Assembly: GCF_900186995.1 (NCBI RefSeq)
Contig: NZ_LT906463.1
Coordinates: 1,736,001 to 1,800,000 of the forward strand
DNA from: Haemophilus pittmaniae
GTDB lineage: Bacteria; Pseudomonadota; Gammaproteobacteria; Enterobacterales; Pasteurellaceae
Length of the DNA: 64,000 nt
Direction of reading: 5' to 3'
Positions 1 through 9,794 of this stretch are shown here, piece by piece (position 1 is the first letter of the stretch; every line of letters starts with the position of its first letter). The translations under genes and the position numbers were made by a program. A model generated the notes under the pieces. The model saw nothing but the letters and a program-made list of their open reading frames with translations. It was not told where the DNA came from and did not search any database.

Positions 1-677
1 AATCCTCAATGGGTTCATTAATGATCGTTGCCGGTCATAAAGTTCATCCGGTATGGCAAAGCTATGAAGTGTTACCAATACTTTCATTGCTTACCGCCTT
101 TATCATGGGTTTCTCCATTGTAATTTTTGAAGGCTCCTTAGTTAAAGCGGGTCTTGCCGGTAAAACCCCTGACGAACGCCATTTATTCAGCCAATTGGCC
201 AAAGTTACTGCCGGCTTAATTAGCTGTTTCCTATTAGTACGTTTTGGCGAATTAATTTATCATGACAAACTTCACTATGTGCTTGGTTTCGATAAATTGC
301 ATAATTTTGAAGCTTGGATGTTCTGGATGGAAATTTGGTTAATGGTATTACCATTACTAACCCTTTTCCTCGGGGAAAAACGCTCAGACGCTCGTTGGCT
401 ATTTATTTCCGCATTAAGCATGTTGCTTGGCGCAGCCCTTTGGCGGATGAACTACTCGCTGATCATGTATGATCCGGGTAATGGCTATGAATATTTCCCA
501 TCGGCACAAGAATTGTTAATTTCAATTGGTTTCGTTTCTATCGAAGTTTGTGCCTATATTTTAATTGTACGTCTATTCCCTGTATTACCGGTGTTTAAAG
601 AAAAACACACAGAGGAATCGGAACAAATTATTGCCGAAAAAGCGGCATTCAGTAAAAAAGTTAGCGGAGCAGAATAA
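1..677 (+). CDS. hybB: Hydrogenase-2 membrane cytochrome b subunit HybB, 3' part
   Basis: C-terminal part of the multi-pass membrane subunit that passes electrons between the hydrogenase-2 HybO/HybC/HybA module and the quinone pool. The reading frame is open from base 3, so the gene begins outside the window. About 225 of an expected ~390 residues are present. The first residues, reading GSLMIVAGHKVHP, match HybB, and several strongly hydrophobic segments follow (for example around LSLLTAFIMGFSIVIF). The stop overlaps the hybC start by one base (TAATG), which indicates translational coupling. The methionine at base 9 is internal and not the true start. Confidence 0.9.
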   Translation, partial: SSMGSLMIVAGHKVHPVWQSYEVLPILSLLTAFIMGFSIVIFEGSLVKAGLAGKTPDERHLFSQLAKVTAGLISCFLLVRFGELIYHDKLHYVLGFDKLHNFEAWMFWMEIWLMVLPLLTLFLGEKRSDARWLFISALSMLLGAALWRMNYSLIMYDPGNGYEYFPSAQELLISIGFVSIEVCAYILIVRLFPVLPVFKEKHTEESEQIIAEKAAFSKKVSGAE

Positions 678-2386
678 TGACTGAAAAACAACGTATCTCA
701 ATCGACCCGATCACTCGTATTGAAGGTCATTTACGTATTGATTGTGAAATTGAAAACGGCAAAGTGACCAATGCTTGGTCCTCCGGCACAATGTGGCGTG
801 GTATGGAAAATATCGTAAAAGGTGCCGATCCCCGTGATGCGTGGATGATTATGCAACGGATTTGCGGTGTTTGTACCACGGTTCATGCCATTATTAGCGT
901 ACGCGCTGTTGAAGATGCGATCGGTGCTAAAGTGCCAGTTAACGCTCAATATATTCGTAATATGATTTTGGCAGCTCACAATATCCATGACCATATTGTG
1001 CACTTCTATCAACTCTCCGCAATGGACTGGGTAGATATCACTGCCGCACTTCAAGCGGATCCGGAAAAAGCTGCGGAAATGTTAAAAGGTGTTTCCACAT
1101 GGTCATTAAATAGTGCCAATGAATTCCGCAATGTGCAGAAAAAAGTCCAGGCGTTGGTCGACAGCGGACAATTAGGCATTTTTGCCAACGGTTACTTTGG
1201 TCACCCGGCAATGAAATTACCGCCAGAAGTCAACTTAATCGCCGTAGCTCACTATCTGCAAGCATTGGAATGTCAACGTGACGCTAACCGCGTAGTCGCA
1301 TTATTAGGCGGTAAAACACCACATATCCAAAACTTGGCAATTGGTGGTGTAGCAAACCCTATTAACTTAGATTCGCAAGCAGTGCTTAATTTAGAGCGCT
1401 TAATGTTTGTAAAATCCTGTATCGACCGTCTAACAGACTTCATCAATCAGGTATATAAAGTCGATGCGGCCGTATTCGGGGCTTACTATCCGGAATGGTT
1501 TGAATTGGGTAAAACTTCAGGTAACTACCTCTCCGTACCGGAATATCCAATTGATGCTAATAACTCCGTATTTATGCTCAAAGGCGGTTATGTTGAAAAT
1601 TATGGTCTTGGTACTTTCCGTGAAATCACCCAACAAAAAGATGACTTCGTTGTAAAAGGCATTAAAGAAAGTGGTAAACACGCTTGGTATGAAGATGATC
1701 AACCATTAGAACCTTGGGCCGGTTTAACTCGTCCAAAATACACCGGTTGGCAAGATGATGGTAAATACTCTTGGGTTAAATCACCAACTTTCTACGGTAA
1801 AGTGGTCGAAGTGGGTCCATTAGCCTACTTGATGACCGGTATTGCAGCCAACGACAAACCAACAATGACTCACTTCAATGAGATAAAAGCGCTGTATCAA
1901 ACCCTAACCGGCAAAGAGTTAAGTGTTGATGCATTGCATTCCACTATGGGACGAATCATTGGCCGTACAGTACATTGCTGTGCAATTAACGATATCCTTG
2001 GTGCACAATGGCAAATGCTAATCGACAATATCGGTAAAGGCGATGAAGTGGCTTACTTAAAAACTGAAATTCCACAAAGCGGTGAATTCCGTGGTGTAGG
2101 CTTCGGTGAAGTGCCACGCGGTATGCTTTCCCACTGGGTTGTCATCAAAGACGGTAAAATCGAAAACTATCAAGCGGTGGTACCATCTACTTGGAACTCT
2201 GGCCCGCGTAATGAAAATGACGAAATGGGACCTTATGAGCTTTCCATTATCGGTACACCAATTGCGGATCCAAGCAAACCATTGGAAGTGGTACGTACTA
2301 TTCACTCCTTTGACCCTTGCATGTCTTGTGCCGTACACGTGGTGAACACGGAAAACGGTGAAGTAACTGAAGTGAAGGTTCTCTAA
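677..2386 (+). CDS. hybC: Hydrogenase-2 large subunit HybC
   Basis: [NiFe]-hydrogenase catalytic large subunit, 569 residues and full length for the family. The two nickel-binding cysteine pairs are visible: RICGVC at residues 61-66 and DPCMSC near 546-551. The second is followed by the histidine (about residue 554) after which the maturation protease HybD cuts, leaving a 15-residue tail to be removed. The protein works with HybO in the periplasm for H2 oxidation under anaerobic conditions. It lies inside the hyb operon with one-base overlaps on both sides. The subunits HybO and HybA would lie upstream, outside the window. Confidence 0.97.
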   Translation: MTEKQRISIDPITRIEGHLRIDCEIENGKVTNAWSSGTMWRGMENIVKGADPRDAWMIMQRICGVCTTVHAIISVRAVEDAIGAKVPVNAQYIRNMILAAHNIHDHIVHFYQLSAMDWVDITAALQADPEKAAEMLKGVSTWSLNSANEFRNVQKKVQALVDSGQLGIFANGYFGHPAMKLPPEVNLIAVAHYLQALECQRDANRVVALLGGKTPHIQNLAIGGVANPINLDSQAVLNLERLMFVKSCIDRLTDFINQVYKVDAAVFGAYYPEWFELGKTSGNYLSVPEYPIDANNSVFMLKGGYVENYGLGTFREITQQKDDFVVKGIKESGKHAWYEDDQPLEPWAGLTRPKYTGWQDDGKYSWVKSPTFYGKVVEVGPLAYLMTGIAANDKPTMTHFNEIKALYQTLTGKELSVDALHSTMGRIIGRTVHCCAINDILGAQWQMLIDNIGKGDEVAYLKTEIPQSGEFRGVGFGEVPRGMLSHWVVIKDGKIENYQAVVPSTWNSGPRNENDEMGPYELSIIGTPIADPSKPLEVVRTIHSFDPCMSCAVHVVNTENGEVTEVKVL

Positions 2387-2859
2387 TGAAGCCGCTGATT
2401 TTAGGCATAGGCAATATCTTGTTGGGCGATGAAGGCATTGGCGTGCGCATCGCCCAACAGCTTGAAGAAAATCCGTCCATAACTGCAGAATTTGATGTAG
2501 TTGACGGCGGTACCTGTGGAATGGAATTGCTGGACCTAATGGCCAATCGACAACATATCATTGTGATCGATGCGGTATTAGCCAATAAAGCACCAGGTGA
2601 AATCATCACACTTTACGATGAGCAGGTACCGACATTTTTCTCCCGTAAAATCTCACCCCATCAATTGGGTTTGTGCGATGTACTTTCTGCCTTAAAATTA
2701 ACCGACGAGTTTCCAAGCCATTTATGCCTCATCGGTATCCAGCCGGAAACTTTAGAGCCACAAATGACACTAAGTCAAACGGTGCAAAATGCCTTTCCGG
2801 CCATTTTCACTGCTCTACGCCAAGCCGCCACAGGCTATGGTTTAAACTTTAATCAATAA
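2386..2859 (+). CDS. hybD: Hydrogenase-2 maturation protease HybD
   Basis: Endopeptidase that removes the C-terminal peptide of HybC after nickel insertion. It has 157 residues, about the length of E. coli HybD. The family nickel ligands are in place: Glu16 in GDEGIG, Asp62 in VIDAV and His92 in PHQLGL. Its start overlaps the hybC stop by one base, and its stop overlaps hybE in the same way. It is cytoplasmic and acts just before Tat export of the HybO-HybC pair. Confidence 0.95.
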   Translation: MKPLILGIGNILLGDEGIGVRIAQQLEENPSITAEFDVVDGGTCGMELLDLMANRQHIIVIDAVLANKAPGEIITLYDEQVPTFFSRKISPHQLGLCDVLSALKLTDEFPSHLCLIGIQPETLEPQMTLSQTVQNAFPAIFTALRQAATGYGLNFNQ

Positions 2860-3392
2860 TGGGGCTTATGCCCCTTTTTAAATTTATGTATCGACACGAA
2901 ACAACTGCTGCCCCAAATGCACCAGCAACTCAAATTGTTGGTTTTGAAGATAATCCTAGTGAATTATTTTTACAGGAAATGCAAAAAACCGTACCCAATA
3001 TGCAAGATCTCCCCTTCTATCGTCAGGGTATTGAATGTTTTTGTCCGAAATTTGTACTCTTTGAAGAACAATGGATCGGTACGGTTCTGACCCCTTGGAT
3101 GATAAGTGTTTTGGTGCTCCCAGGCCCAGGACAAACTTGGGAAGCGCGTGAGTTAGGCGATAAATTAAATATACAACTACCGTATAAAGCCCTGACTTTT
3201 ACCGTTAGCGGTTTGGAACAAATTCCACAATATTTAAGCTGCTCCCTGCAATCACCGCTCGATCCCGGGCTTTCTAACCAGCAGGCCAAGCAATTGACCC
3301 AAGATTGTTTGCGTATGGTACTTTCCATCAACGCTGAGCAGCCGAAACTCAACCAAAACCGCCGCAATCTATTTCAAGCTATGTTAAAATAA
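2859..3392 (+). CDS. hybE: Hydrogenase-2 chaperone HybE
   Basis: Family of accessory proteins thought to hold back Tat export until HybO-HybC are assembled. It has 177 residues, slightly longer than E. coli HybE (162). Shared segments include LFEEQWIG, TPWMISVLVLPGPGQ, QLPYKALTFTV and QYLSCSLQSPL. The extra length is at the N-terminus, where the ATG overlapping hybD (TAATG) is the coupled start. A later methionine (MYRHE, about codon 10) could be the real start instead. Confidence 0.9.
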   Translation: MGLMPLFKFMYRHETTAAPNAPATQIVGFEDNPSELFLQEMQKTVPNMQDLPFYRQGIECFCPKFVLFEEQWIGTVLTPWMISVLVLPGPGQTWEARELGDKLNIQLPYKALTFTVSGLEQIPQYLSCSLQSPLDPGLSNQQAKQLTQDCLRMVLSINAEQPKLNQNRRNLFQAMLK

Positions 3393-3419
3393 GCGCATTT
3401 TTCAAATGGAGTGAATATT

Positions 3420-3695
3420 ATGTGTTTAGGCGTTCCGGGCCAAATCGTCGAAATCGGTGATAGTGCCCTGCAATTAGCTACAGTTGATGTCTGTGGCGTA
3501 CAACGGGAAGTGAATATTTCATTGATCTGTGACCAAGATCCAGCTGAGCTACTACATAAATGGGTATTGGTGCATGTTGGATTTGCCATGAGCATAATTG
3601 ATGAGGAAGAAGCTAAAGAGACGCAAAATGCACTCTTGGCAATGAGTCAATTAGAGCACGAAGTCGGTGATTTTCTCGGCTTAAATCAACGCTAA
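3420..3695 (+). CDS. hybG: Hydrogenase maturation chaperone HybG (HypC family)
   Basis: HypC/HybG-family chaperone that carries the iron-cyanide ligand centre to the HybC precursor. I place the start at the ATG at 3420, not the in-frame GTG nine bases upstream. HypC-family proteins begin Met-Cys, and Cys2 is the working residue exposed after Met removal. Here the product begins MCLGVPGQ, with a GGAG ribosome site before it. It has 91 residues, and [14 protein letters not shown] is the family signature. E. coli has hybF between hybE and hybG; here hybF is absent. Confidence 0.93.
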   Translation: MCLGVPGQIVEIGDSALQLATVDVCGVQREVNISLICDQDPAELLHKWVLVHVGFAMSIIDEEEAKETQNALLAMSQLEHEVGDFLGLNQR

Positions 3696-3699
3696 AAAA

Positions 3700-3735
3700 G
3701 GGGGGCGAATGTGACATCAAACGCCCCTTCGATTT
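3700..3735 (+). terminator. Weak hairpin after hybG
   Basis: GGGGCG (3702-3707) pairs with CGCCCC (3722-3727) across a 14-base loop, followed by a T-rich stretch. It is a possible end of the hyb transcript. The right arm is also the CGCCCC end of repeat copy 1, so the hairpin may be part of how that element sits next to genes. Confidence 0.4.
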
Positions 3736-3803
3736 TAAGAATTTTTCTAAAAATCAACTATAACCCATTGATTTTATTATAACTATTAAAAAAACTGAAA
3801 AAA
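3722..3803 (+). repeat. Dispersed intergenic palindromic element, copy 1
   Basis: First of ten related intergenic copies. It runs from the CGCCCC end, through an A/T-rich palindromic middle, to the core CCATTGATTTTATTA (about 3765-3779). The outer inverted arms are visible in most copies as AAAATCAA and TTGATTTT. It lies between the convergent hybG and dapD genes. Confidence 0.75.
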
Positions 3804-3850
3804 TGTGACGTTTTCTGTTTCGAGCTTGTAACTTTGTCCTTTTATCAAAT

Positions 3851-3882
3851 AAAAAACCGCGCTCTAAGGGCGCGGTTTTCTT
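3851..3882. terminator. Bidirectional terminator between hybG and dapD
   Basis: AAAACCGCGC (3853-3862) pairs with GCGCGGTTTT (3870-3879). A runs lie on the left and T runs on the right, so it can end transcripts from either strand. It sits just downstream of the dapD stop. Confidence 0.85.
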
Positions 3883-3895
3883 TTGAACGATATGA

Positions 3896-4723
3896 TTATT
3901 CGTCGATAGTACGTAATAATTCGTTAATACCAACTTTACCTAAGGTTTTGGCATCCACTTTTTTCACGATGACTGCACAGTACAGGCTATATTTACCACA
4001 TTTAGACGGTAAGCTACCGGAAACCACAACAGAGCCCGCAGGAACACGGCCGTAATGAATTTCACCGGTTTCGCGATCATAGATTTTGGTGGATTGGCCG
4101 ATAAATACGCCCATGGAGATCACACAACCATCTTCCACAATCACCCCTTCAACCACTTCGGAGCGAGCACCGATAAAGCAGTTATCACCGATGATGGTTG
4201 GGTTTGCTTGTAACGGCTCTAATACACCACCGATACCCACGCCACCGGATAAATGCACATTTTTACCGATTTGAGCACAAGATCCAACGGTTGCCCAAGT
4301 ATCTACCATTGTACCTTCGCCCACATAAGCGCCGATATTGACATAAGAAGGCATCAATACCGTATTTTTCGCGATGTATGCACCTTTACGTACTGTTGCA
4401 GAAGGCACTACGCGGAAACCTTCCTGTTGGAAACGTTCTTCGGTGTAATCGGCAAATTTTAAAGCTACTTTGTCATAATATTTGGTTTCAGCACCGTCGA
4501 TAAGTTGGTTATCATTGATACGGAAAGAAAGCAATACCGCTTTTTTCAGCCATTGGTGAGTCACCCATTCACCATCGATTTTCTCAGCAACACGATATTT
4601 ACCGCAATCTAAGCCTTCGATGACTTCTTCAATTGCTACACGGGTTTGCGCATCTACGGTTTTCGGGGTAATTTCAGCGCGCTTTTCAAATGCGGCTTCG
4701 ATGATGTTTTGTAAATTTGACAT
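3896..4723 (-). CDS. dapD: Tetrahydrodipicolinate N-succinyltransferase DapD
   Basis: Makes N-succinyl-2-amino-6-oxopimelate from tetrahydrodipicolinate and succinyl-CoA in the lysine/diaminopimelate pathway. It has 275 residues (E. coli 274). The middle shows the left-handed beta-helix hexapeptide pattern ([40 protein letters not shown]). The N-terminus, reading [18 protein letters not shown], is typical. It is a single-gene unit with its own terminator. Confidence 0.97.
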   Translation of the reverse strand: MSNLQNIIEAAFEKRAEITPKTVDAQTRVAIEEVIEGLDCGKYRVAEKIDGEWVTHQWLKKAVLLSFRINDNQLIDGAETKYYDKVALKFADYTEERFQQEGFRVVPSATVRKGAYIAKNTVLMPSYVNIGAYVGEGTMVDTWATVGSCAQIGKNVHLSGGVGIGGVLEPLQANPTIIGDNCFIGARSEVVEGVIVEDGCVISMGVFIGQSTKIYDRETGEIHYGRVPAGSVVVSGSLPSKCGKYSLYCAVIVKKVDAKTLGKVGINELLRTIDE

Positions 4724-4790
4724 TTTGCTTCCTATTTTTTAGTTAAAAAAACGGCAGTAGTTTTACCATATTTTGCTTTTTTAGGCAAAA

Positions 4791-4827
4791 AATAAACCGC
4801 ATCAGGCAATCCCTAATGCGGTTTATT
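4791..4827. terminator. Perfect 12-bp stem terminator after the small membrane peptide
   Basis: AATAAACCGCAT (4791-4802) is perfectly complementary to ATGCGGTTTATT (4816-4827), with a 13-base loop. On the minus strand the stem is followed by T-rich sequence. It ends the transcript of the 27-residue peptide gene and separates it from dapD. Confidence 0.8.
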
Positions 4828-4839
4828 TCAATGATTTTT

Positions 4840-4923
4840 TTATAAAAAGATCAAGGTTGAAAGTCCCACAACAACGAAAAGGGCAAACATCACCATAACC
4901 ATTGCATAACCGAAATCACTCAT
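4840..4923 (-). CDS. 27-residue single-pass membrane peptide, YnhF-like
   Basis: A 28-codon frame with a strong ribosome site (AAGGGG, six bases before ATG) and a perfect terminator right after the stop. The product has a short polar start (MSDFGY) and then one hydrophobic segment rich in Met, Val, Phe and Leu, ending LSTLIFL. It is divergent from purR. In E. coli the 29-residue membrane peptide gene ynhF is also next to purR, so position and architecture agree. Sequence identity at this length is too weak to prove orthology. Confidence 0.65.
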   Translation of the reverse strand: MSDFGYAMVMVMFALFVVVGLSTLIFL

Positions 4924-5034
4924 TTGTATTCCCCTTAAAAAAGAATTAGTTAGAATCGCGCAGATTCTAACAAAACTTTTACATTTGGAGCAAATTTTTC
5001 TTGCCTATTTTCTTTCCTTTTGTTGCCTAATCCC

Positions 5035-5061
5035 TATAATGGGCAAAACTTTTTTGGAGAC
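5035..5061 (+). promoter_or_regulatory. Probable purR promoter -10 and ribosome site
   Basis: A consensus TATAAT lies at 5035-5040, followed by GGAG about eight bases before the purR ATG. The -35 region is poor. I do not see a convincing PurR operator (ACGCAAACGTTTGCGT type) here, so autoregulation is not supported by this sequence. Confidence 0.4.
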
Positions 5062-5066
5062 AAATT

Positions 5067-6077
5067 ATGGCAACGATCAAAGATGTGGCCAAGATGGCCG
5101 GTGTATCCACAACGACCGTATCCCATGTGATTAACAAAACCCGTTTCGTCGCAGAAGAAACCCAAGAGGCTGTGATGCAGGCTATTAAAGCGCTGAACTA
5201 TTCGCCGAGTGCGGTTGCGCGCAGTCTGAAAGTGAATACCACAAAATCTATCGGAATGATCGTGACCACCAGCGAATCCCCATATTTTGCCGAAATCATT
5301 CATGCGGTTGAAGAACATTGCTATCGTCAGGGCTATTCGTTGTTTTTGTGTAATACCCAAAACTCACCGGAAAAAATCAAAAATCACTTAGAAATGCTAG
5401 TGAAAAAACGCGTTGATGGCTTGTTGGTGATGTGTTCCGAATATACTCAATATTCCTTGGATTTGCTTTCCGACTACTCTGCCGTCCCAATGGTGGTGAT
5501 GGATTGGGGGCCTAATACTCAAAGTGATTTAATTGAAGATAACAGCTTTGCCGGCGGTTATTTGGCCACCCGTCATTTGATTGACAACGGCCATCGCGCC
5601 ATCGGCATTATTGCCGGAGAATTAGATAAGACCACCGCTCAAACCCGCTATGAAGGCTTTGTCAGCGCCATGCAGGAAGCAGGCTTGAGCATTAATCCAA
5701 ACTGGGTGATGGAAGGTTTTTTTGAGCCGGAAGACGGCTACGAATGCATGAACAAAATTCTTAAACAAGCCGAATTACCGACTGCGGTGTTCTGCTGTAA
5801 CGATGTAATGGCGCTCGGTGCGATTTCCGCCATTACCGAAAAAGGCTTGCGTGTACCTGAAGATATTTCAATTATTGGCTACGATAACATTCACTCTTCG
5901 CGTTTCTATGCTCCGCCATTAACCACCATCCATCAATCGAAATCCCGTCTCGGTGCGCAAGCGGTGAATTTGTTACTTGAGCGGATCACCAATAAAGAGG
6001 GCGAAAAAACACCACATCACATTGTGTTACACCCTGAATTGGTACAACGTAAATCCGTAAAACGGCTAGAAGCATAG
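5067..6077 (+). CDS. purR: Purine repressor PurR (LacI family)
   Basis: Represses purine synthesis genes when bound to hypoxanthine or guanine. It has 336 residues. The LacI-type helix-turn-helix is at residues 2-25 ([20 protein letters not shown]), the hinge helix [10 protein letters not shown] is near 48-57, and a periplasmic-binding-protein-like effector domain follows, containing [13 protein letters not shown] and ISIIGYDNI. The start follows a GGAG site. It is monocistronic, with ppc downstream behind a 294-base spacer. Confidence 0.95.
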   Translation: MATIKDVAKMAGVSTTTVSHVINKTRFVAEETQEAVMQAIKALNYSPSAVARSLKVNTTKSIGMIVTTSESPYFAEIIHAVEEHCYRQGYSLFLCNTQNSPEKIKNHLEMLVKKRVDGLLVMCSEYTQYSLDLLSDYSAVPMVVMDWGPNTQSDLIEDNSFAGGYLATRHLIDNGHRAIGIIAGELDKTTAQTRYEGFVSAMQEAGLSINPNWVMEGFFEPEDGYECMNKILKQAELPTAVFCCNDVMALGAISAITEKGLRVPEDISIIGYDNIHSSRFYAPPLTTIHQSKSRLGAQAVNLLLERITNKEGEKTPHHIVLHPELVQRKSVKRLEA

Positions 6078-6084
6078 CTTTTTA

Positions 6085-6166
6085 AATCAACCATAATAAA
6101 ATCAATGACTTAGGATTGATTTTTACAAAAACTCTAAAAAACAATGGGGCGTCTTTTGCCCCATTA
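6085..6166 (-). repeat. Dispersed intergenic palindromic element, copy 2, ending in a hairpin
   Basis: Reverse-oriented copy. The core (TAATAAAATCAATGA as read on +) is at about 6095-6109, then AGGATTGATTTTTAC and an A-rich middle, ending at GGGGCGTCTTT. The last part forms AATGGGGC (6143-6150) with GCCCCATT (6158-6165), which can serve as the purR terminator. The rest of the purR-ppc spacer up to 6371 is very AT-rich and shows no gene. Confidence 0.7.
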
Positions 6167-6371
6167 TCATTTCTGCTTTTTTGCTTAATCGTGCTATTTA
6201 TCTTTTTTCAATTTAATTTAGATTTTCTCTAAAAATAAAAGAGTCGGTTTAGATAAATTTTAATTTTATTAATTTATTTCAATTTAACTCCTAATAGCAT
6301 TTGACCCTAGTACACATTTTTGATTATATCTGCCTCGGTTTAATTTTATTTTATCCTTTTGAGGAGTTTTT

Positions 6372-9008
6372 ATGATTCAGGAATATGCAACATTACGCAG
6401 CAACATCAATATGTTGGGGCGTTTTCTCGGAGAAACCATCAATGATGCGCAGGGTGCTGATATTTTAGAGCTGATTGAAAATATCCGTCAGCTTTCTCGC
6501 GATTCCCGTGCCGGCGATGATACTGCCCGTCAGGCCTTGCTAGATACCCTCAGCACCATTTCTAATGACAATATCATTCCGGTGGCGCGAGCATTTAGCC
6601 AATTTTTGAACCTCACCAATATTGCCGAGCAATATCAAACCATTTCCCGCAAACACAGCGATAGTCAATCTTCCGCTCGTTCGTTACGCGCGCTTTTTCA
6701 ACGTTTAAAAGCCCAAAATGCGTCTAAGGATGAGGTTTATCAAACCATTGAAAAACTCTTAATTGAGTTGGTATTAACCGCCCACCCAACGGAAACAACC
6801 CGTCGTTCATTAATCCATAAACACGTGGAAATCAATAATTGCTTAAGCAAATTGGAACATGATGATTTAACCGAACGCGAACGCAATGTCATCGAATGTT
6901 ATTTGCTGCGTCTGATTGCAGAAGCTTGGCATACCAACGAAATCCGCACCGTGCGCCCAACACCATTTGATGAAGCCAAATGGGGTTATGCCATGATTGA
7001 AAACAGCCTATGGCAAGCAGTACCAGAATTTTTACGCCAACTCAATGAATACTCCCGCGAGTTTTTAGGCTACGACTTACCGGTCGGCTTAAAACCGGTA
7101 CGCATTTCCTCTTGGATGGGCGGCGATCGTGACGGTAACCCTTTTGTAACCGCTGAAATCACTCGTAAAGTATTGTATTTAGCCCGTTGGAAAGCGGCTG
7201 ATTTATTCCTCAACGATATCCGTGCACTGGCCGAAGAACTCTCCATGGCTCGCTGCACCGAAGAATTCCGCAATAAATATGGCGATCATTTAGAACCTTA
7301 TCGTTTTGTGGTGAAAGCACTACGCAGCAAATTAACCACCACCCTCGCCTATTACGGCGACTTATTGGCAGATCGCATTCCTCGTGCCGCAAAGACAGAA
7401 ATCATTGAGCAGGATGCACAACTGTGGGAACCGCTCTACGATTGTTATCAATCCTTACTTGCTTGCGGTATGCGGATCATCGCCAATGGTTCGTTATTGG
7501 ATATTCTCCATCGCGTCAGTTGCTTCGGTGTCACCCTTTCACAAATGGATATCCGTCAAGAAAGCACGCAACACACCAATGCTATCGCAGAAATTACCCG
7601 CTACATTGGCTTGGGTGATTACGCACAATGGACGGAAGATGACAAACAGGCGTTCCTAATTCGCGAACTCAGTTCGCGTCGTCCATTGATTCCAACCAAC
7701 TGGCAGCCATCGGCTACCACCCAAGAAATTTTAGCCACCTGTAAAGTGTTGGCGGAACAACAACCAGGCGTCATTTCCTGCTACATCATTTCCATGGCAC
7801 GCAGTGCCTCCGATGTATTGGCTGTGCATTTATTGCTCAAAGAAGCGGGCGTACCATACCATATTCCGGTCATGCCATTATTTGAAACCCTTGATGACTT
7901 GGATGCCGCAGAAGATGTGATGCGTCAATTGTTTAATATCGGTTGGTATCGTGGTGTGATTAATAATCGTCAAATGGTGATGATCGGTTATTCTGATTCA
8001 GCCAAGGATGCCGGCATGATGGCCGCTTCTTGGGCACAATATCGTGCGCAAGAAGCCTTGGTAAACCTTTGTGAAGATTTAGGCATTGAACTTACCCTCT
8101 TCCACGGCCGTGGCGGTACCGTGGGGCGTGGCGGTGCACCAGCCCATGCGGCATTATTATCCCAACCGCCAAGATCCCTGAAAAATGGCTTACGGGTGAC
8201 CGAGCAAGGTGAAATGATCCGCTTTAAACTCGGTTTACCGGCCGTTGCGGTGGAAACCTTTGACCTTTATGCCAGTGCTATTTTAGAGGCCAATCTATTA
8301 CCACCGCCGGAGCCAAAAGACAGTTGGCGTGCAGTCATGGATGAACTTTCTGCGGCTTCCTGCAAAATCTATCGTGATGTAGTGCGTGGCGATAAAGATT
8401 TCGTTCCTTATTTCCGCAGCGCAACACCGGAACAGGAACTGGCCAAATTGCCATTAGGTTCACGCCCTGCCAAACGTAATCCGAATGGCGGTGTAGAAAG
8501 TCTACGGGCTATTCCATGGATTTTTGCCTGGACACAAAATCGCTTAATGTTACCAACCTGGTTAGGGGCCGGCGCCTCTATTCGCCAAGCCATCGAACAA
8601 GGACATGGCGCAGTGATCGAAGAAATGTGCAAAGCTTGGCCATTCTTCTCCACCCGTATCGGCATGTTGGAAATGGTATTCAGTAAAACCGACACCTGGC
8701 TTTCCGAACAATACGATCATGCCTTGGTCGCGCCGGAATTATGGTATTTGGGGGAAAGCCTACGCGCTCAATTACAAGCAGACATCAAAACCGTATTATC
8801 GCTTTCCCACACCGATGAATTAATGTCCGATTTACCTTGGATTGCCGATTCCATTGCCCTGCGTAATATCTATACCGACCCGCTAAATTTATTGCAGGTT
8901 GAATTATTACGCCGCTTCCGTGCCAATCCGGAAGTCAATCCAGACGTAGAACAAGCCTTAATGATCACCATCACCGGTATTGCAGCCGGTATGCGCAATA
9001 CGGGCTAG
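6372..9008 (+). CDS. ppc: Phosphoenolpyruvate carboxylase
   Basis: Carboxylates phosphoenolpyruvate to oxaloacetate, refilling the TCA branch whose genes (gltA, icd, acnB, sucAB) lie further along this window. It has 878 residues (E. coli 883). The catalytic-histidine motif [12 protein letters not shown] is at about 134-145, the loop [12 protein letters not shown] near 577, and [11 protein letters not shown] before it. The C-terminus, reading AAGMRNTG, is the family ending. A GAGGAG site precedes the ATG. A terminator follows immediately. Confidence 0.98.
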   Translation: MIQEYATLRSNINMLGRFLGETINDAQGADILELIENIRQLSRDSRAGDDTARQALLDTLSTISNDNIIPVARAFSQFLNLTNIAEQYQTISRKHSDSQSSARSLRALFQRLKAQNASKDEVYQTIEKLLIELVLTAHPTETTRRSLIHKHVEINNCLSKLEHDDLTERERNVIECYLLRLIAEAWHTNEIRTVRPTPFDEAKWGYAMIENSLWQAVPEFLRQLNEYSREFLGYDLPVGLKPVRISSWMGGDRDGNPFVTAEITRKVLYLARWKAADLFLNDIRALAEELSMARCTEEFRNKYGDHLEPYRFVVKALRSKLTTTLAYYGDLLADRIPRAAKTEIIEQDAQLWEPLYDCYQSLLACGMRIIANGSLLDILHRVSCFGVTLSQMDIRQESTQHTNAIAEITRYIGLGDYAQWTEDDKQAFLIRELSSRRPLIPTNWQPSATTQEILATCKVLAEQQPGVISCYIISMARSASDVLAVHLLLKEAGVPYHIPVMPLFETLDDLDAAEDVMRQLFNIGWYRGVINNRQMVMIGYSDSAKDAGMMAASWAQYRAQEALVNLCEDLGIELTLFHGRGGTVGRGGAPAHAALLSQPPRSLKNGLRVTEQGEMIRFKLGLPAVAVETFDLYASAILEANLLPPPEPKDSWRAVMDELSAASCKIYRDVVRGDKDFVPYFRSATPEQELAKLPLGSRPAKRNPNGGVESLRAIPWIFAWTQNRLMLPTWLGAGASIRQAIEQGHGAVIEEMCKAWPFFSTRIGMLEMVFSKTDTWLSEQYDHALVAPELWYLGESLRAQLQADIKTVLSLSHTDELMSDLPWIADSIALRNIYTDPLNLLQVELLRRFRANPEVNPDVEQALMITITGIAAGMRNTG

Positions 9009-9020
9009 ACTCCCAAACAA

Positions 9021-9050
9021 AAAAGGCGTGCCAAGCACGCCTTTTTATTT
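9021..9050 (+). terminator. ppc terminator
   Basis: AAAAGGCGTG (9021-9030) pairs with CACGCCTTTT (9036-9045) across a five-base loop, followed by T-rich sequence. Confidence 0.9.
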
Positions 9051-9063
9051 TTCCACAATCTCC

Positions 9064-9150
9064 CAAACGCCCCATCAAAAATCAGATTTTTTGCAAAAAA
9101 CACATGTAACTCATTGATTTTATTATATATGTTTAAAAAATAATGATAGT
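9064..9150 (+). repeat. Dispersed intergenic palindromic element, copy 3
   Basis: Runs from AAACGCCCC through a perfect inner palindrome (TTTTTTGCAAAAAA, about 9087-9100) to the core TCATTGATTTTATTA (about 9110-9124). It lies between the convergent ppc and DNA-glycosylase genes. Confidence 0.75.
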
Positions 9151-9157
9151 ATCCTCT

Positions 9158-9775
9158 TTAACGCAGCCAATCCTCATTCAGTAAGGTAGCTTGTCGAAAC
9201 ACTTTACCATGTTCATCAATTACTGCATGCCATTCTTGGGCGGTTTTCAGTGAAATACGTTCCATTAGCGGCATACATTCAGCGCGTAAAGCAGTATAAG
9301 TTTGTGCTTGGCTTAAACCTAGACGATTAAAGAGACGTAGGGCATATTGATCGGCGATAAAAACTTTACGTTCGAAAAGATAAAGCAGCATCGCATCTGC
9401 AGTTTCTGGCCCCACACCTTTTAGAGAAAGTAGCTGTTTGCGTAGCGTCTCCGTTGGTATTGTTTTAAAGGCAGATAACTCTCCGCCTTGTTCAGCAAAC
9501 CATCTCATTTGATATTTAATATAAGCACTCTTCTGTTTATAAAATCCTGCTGGGCGAATACGTTGTTGTAATTCTTCATCTGACACAGCGAGTAGTTGTT
9601 CCAAGGTTAAAATATCCTCTATCTGCTGCAACGCATTGATGGCATTTTTTGCGGTTGTTTGCTGAATTAAAATCATTGAAACCCAATCGGATAAGCGATT
9701 TTTGTCGTTCCACCAATTCTGTTCGCCATAATGACGATATAATTTTTCTAAGGTTTGTTCGATTTTATCAAGCAT
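9158..9775 (-). CDS. HhH-GPD DNA glycosylase, MagIII/endonuclease III-like, without iron-sulfur cluster
   Basis: Base-excision repair enzyme of the helix-hairpin-helix GPD superfamily. The hairpin-plus-Asp region reads LLSLKGVGPETADAMLLY followed by FIADQYALRLFNRLG, with the aspartate of IADQY as likely catalytic residue. The C-terminal C-X6-C-X2-C-X5-C cluster of Nth/MutY is absent, which favours the 3-methyladenine glycosylase III type. I prefer the ATG at 9775 (MLDKIEQ, with GGAA upstream); an in-frame ATG at 9787 is possible. It starts about 7-20 bases after the metal exporter gene, so the two are co-transcribed. Confidence 0.8.
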   Translation of the reverse strand: MLDKIEQTLEKLYRHYGEQNWWNDKNRLSDWVSMILIQQTTAKNAINALQQIEDILTLEQLLAVSDEELQQRIRPAGFYKQKSAYIKYQMRWFAEQGGELSAFKTIPTETLRKQLLSLKGVGPETADAMLLYLFERKVFIADQYALRLFNRLGLSQAQTYTALRAECMPLMERISLKTAQEWHAVIDEHGKVFRQATLLNEDWLR

Positions 9776-9794
9776 AAGTATTTCCATTTCATTT

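Noticed and set aside
8408-8695. Minus-strand frame inside ppc
   Set aside because: It is a shadow of the ppc coding frame; no start signals.
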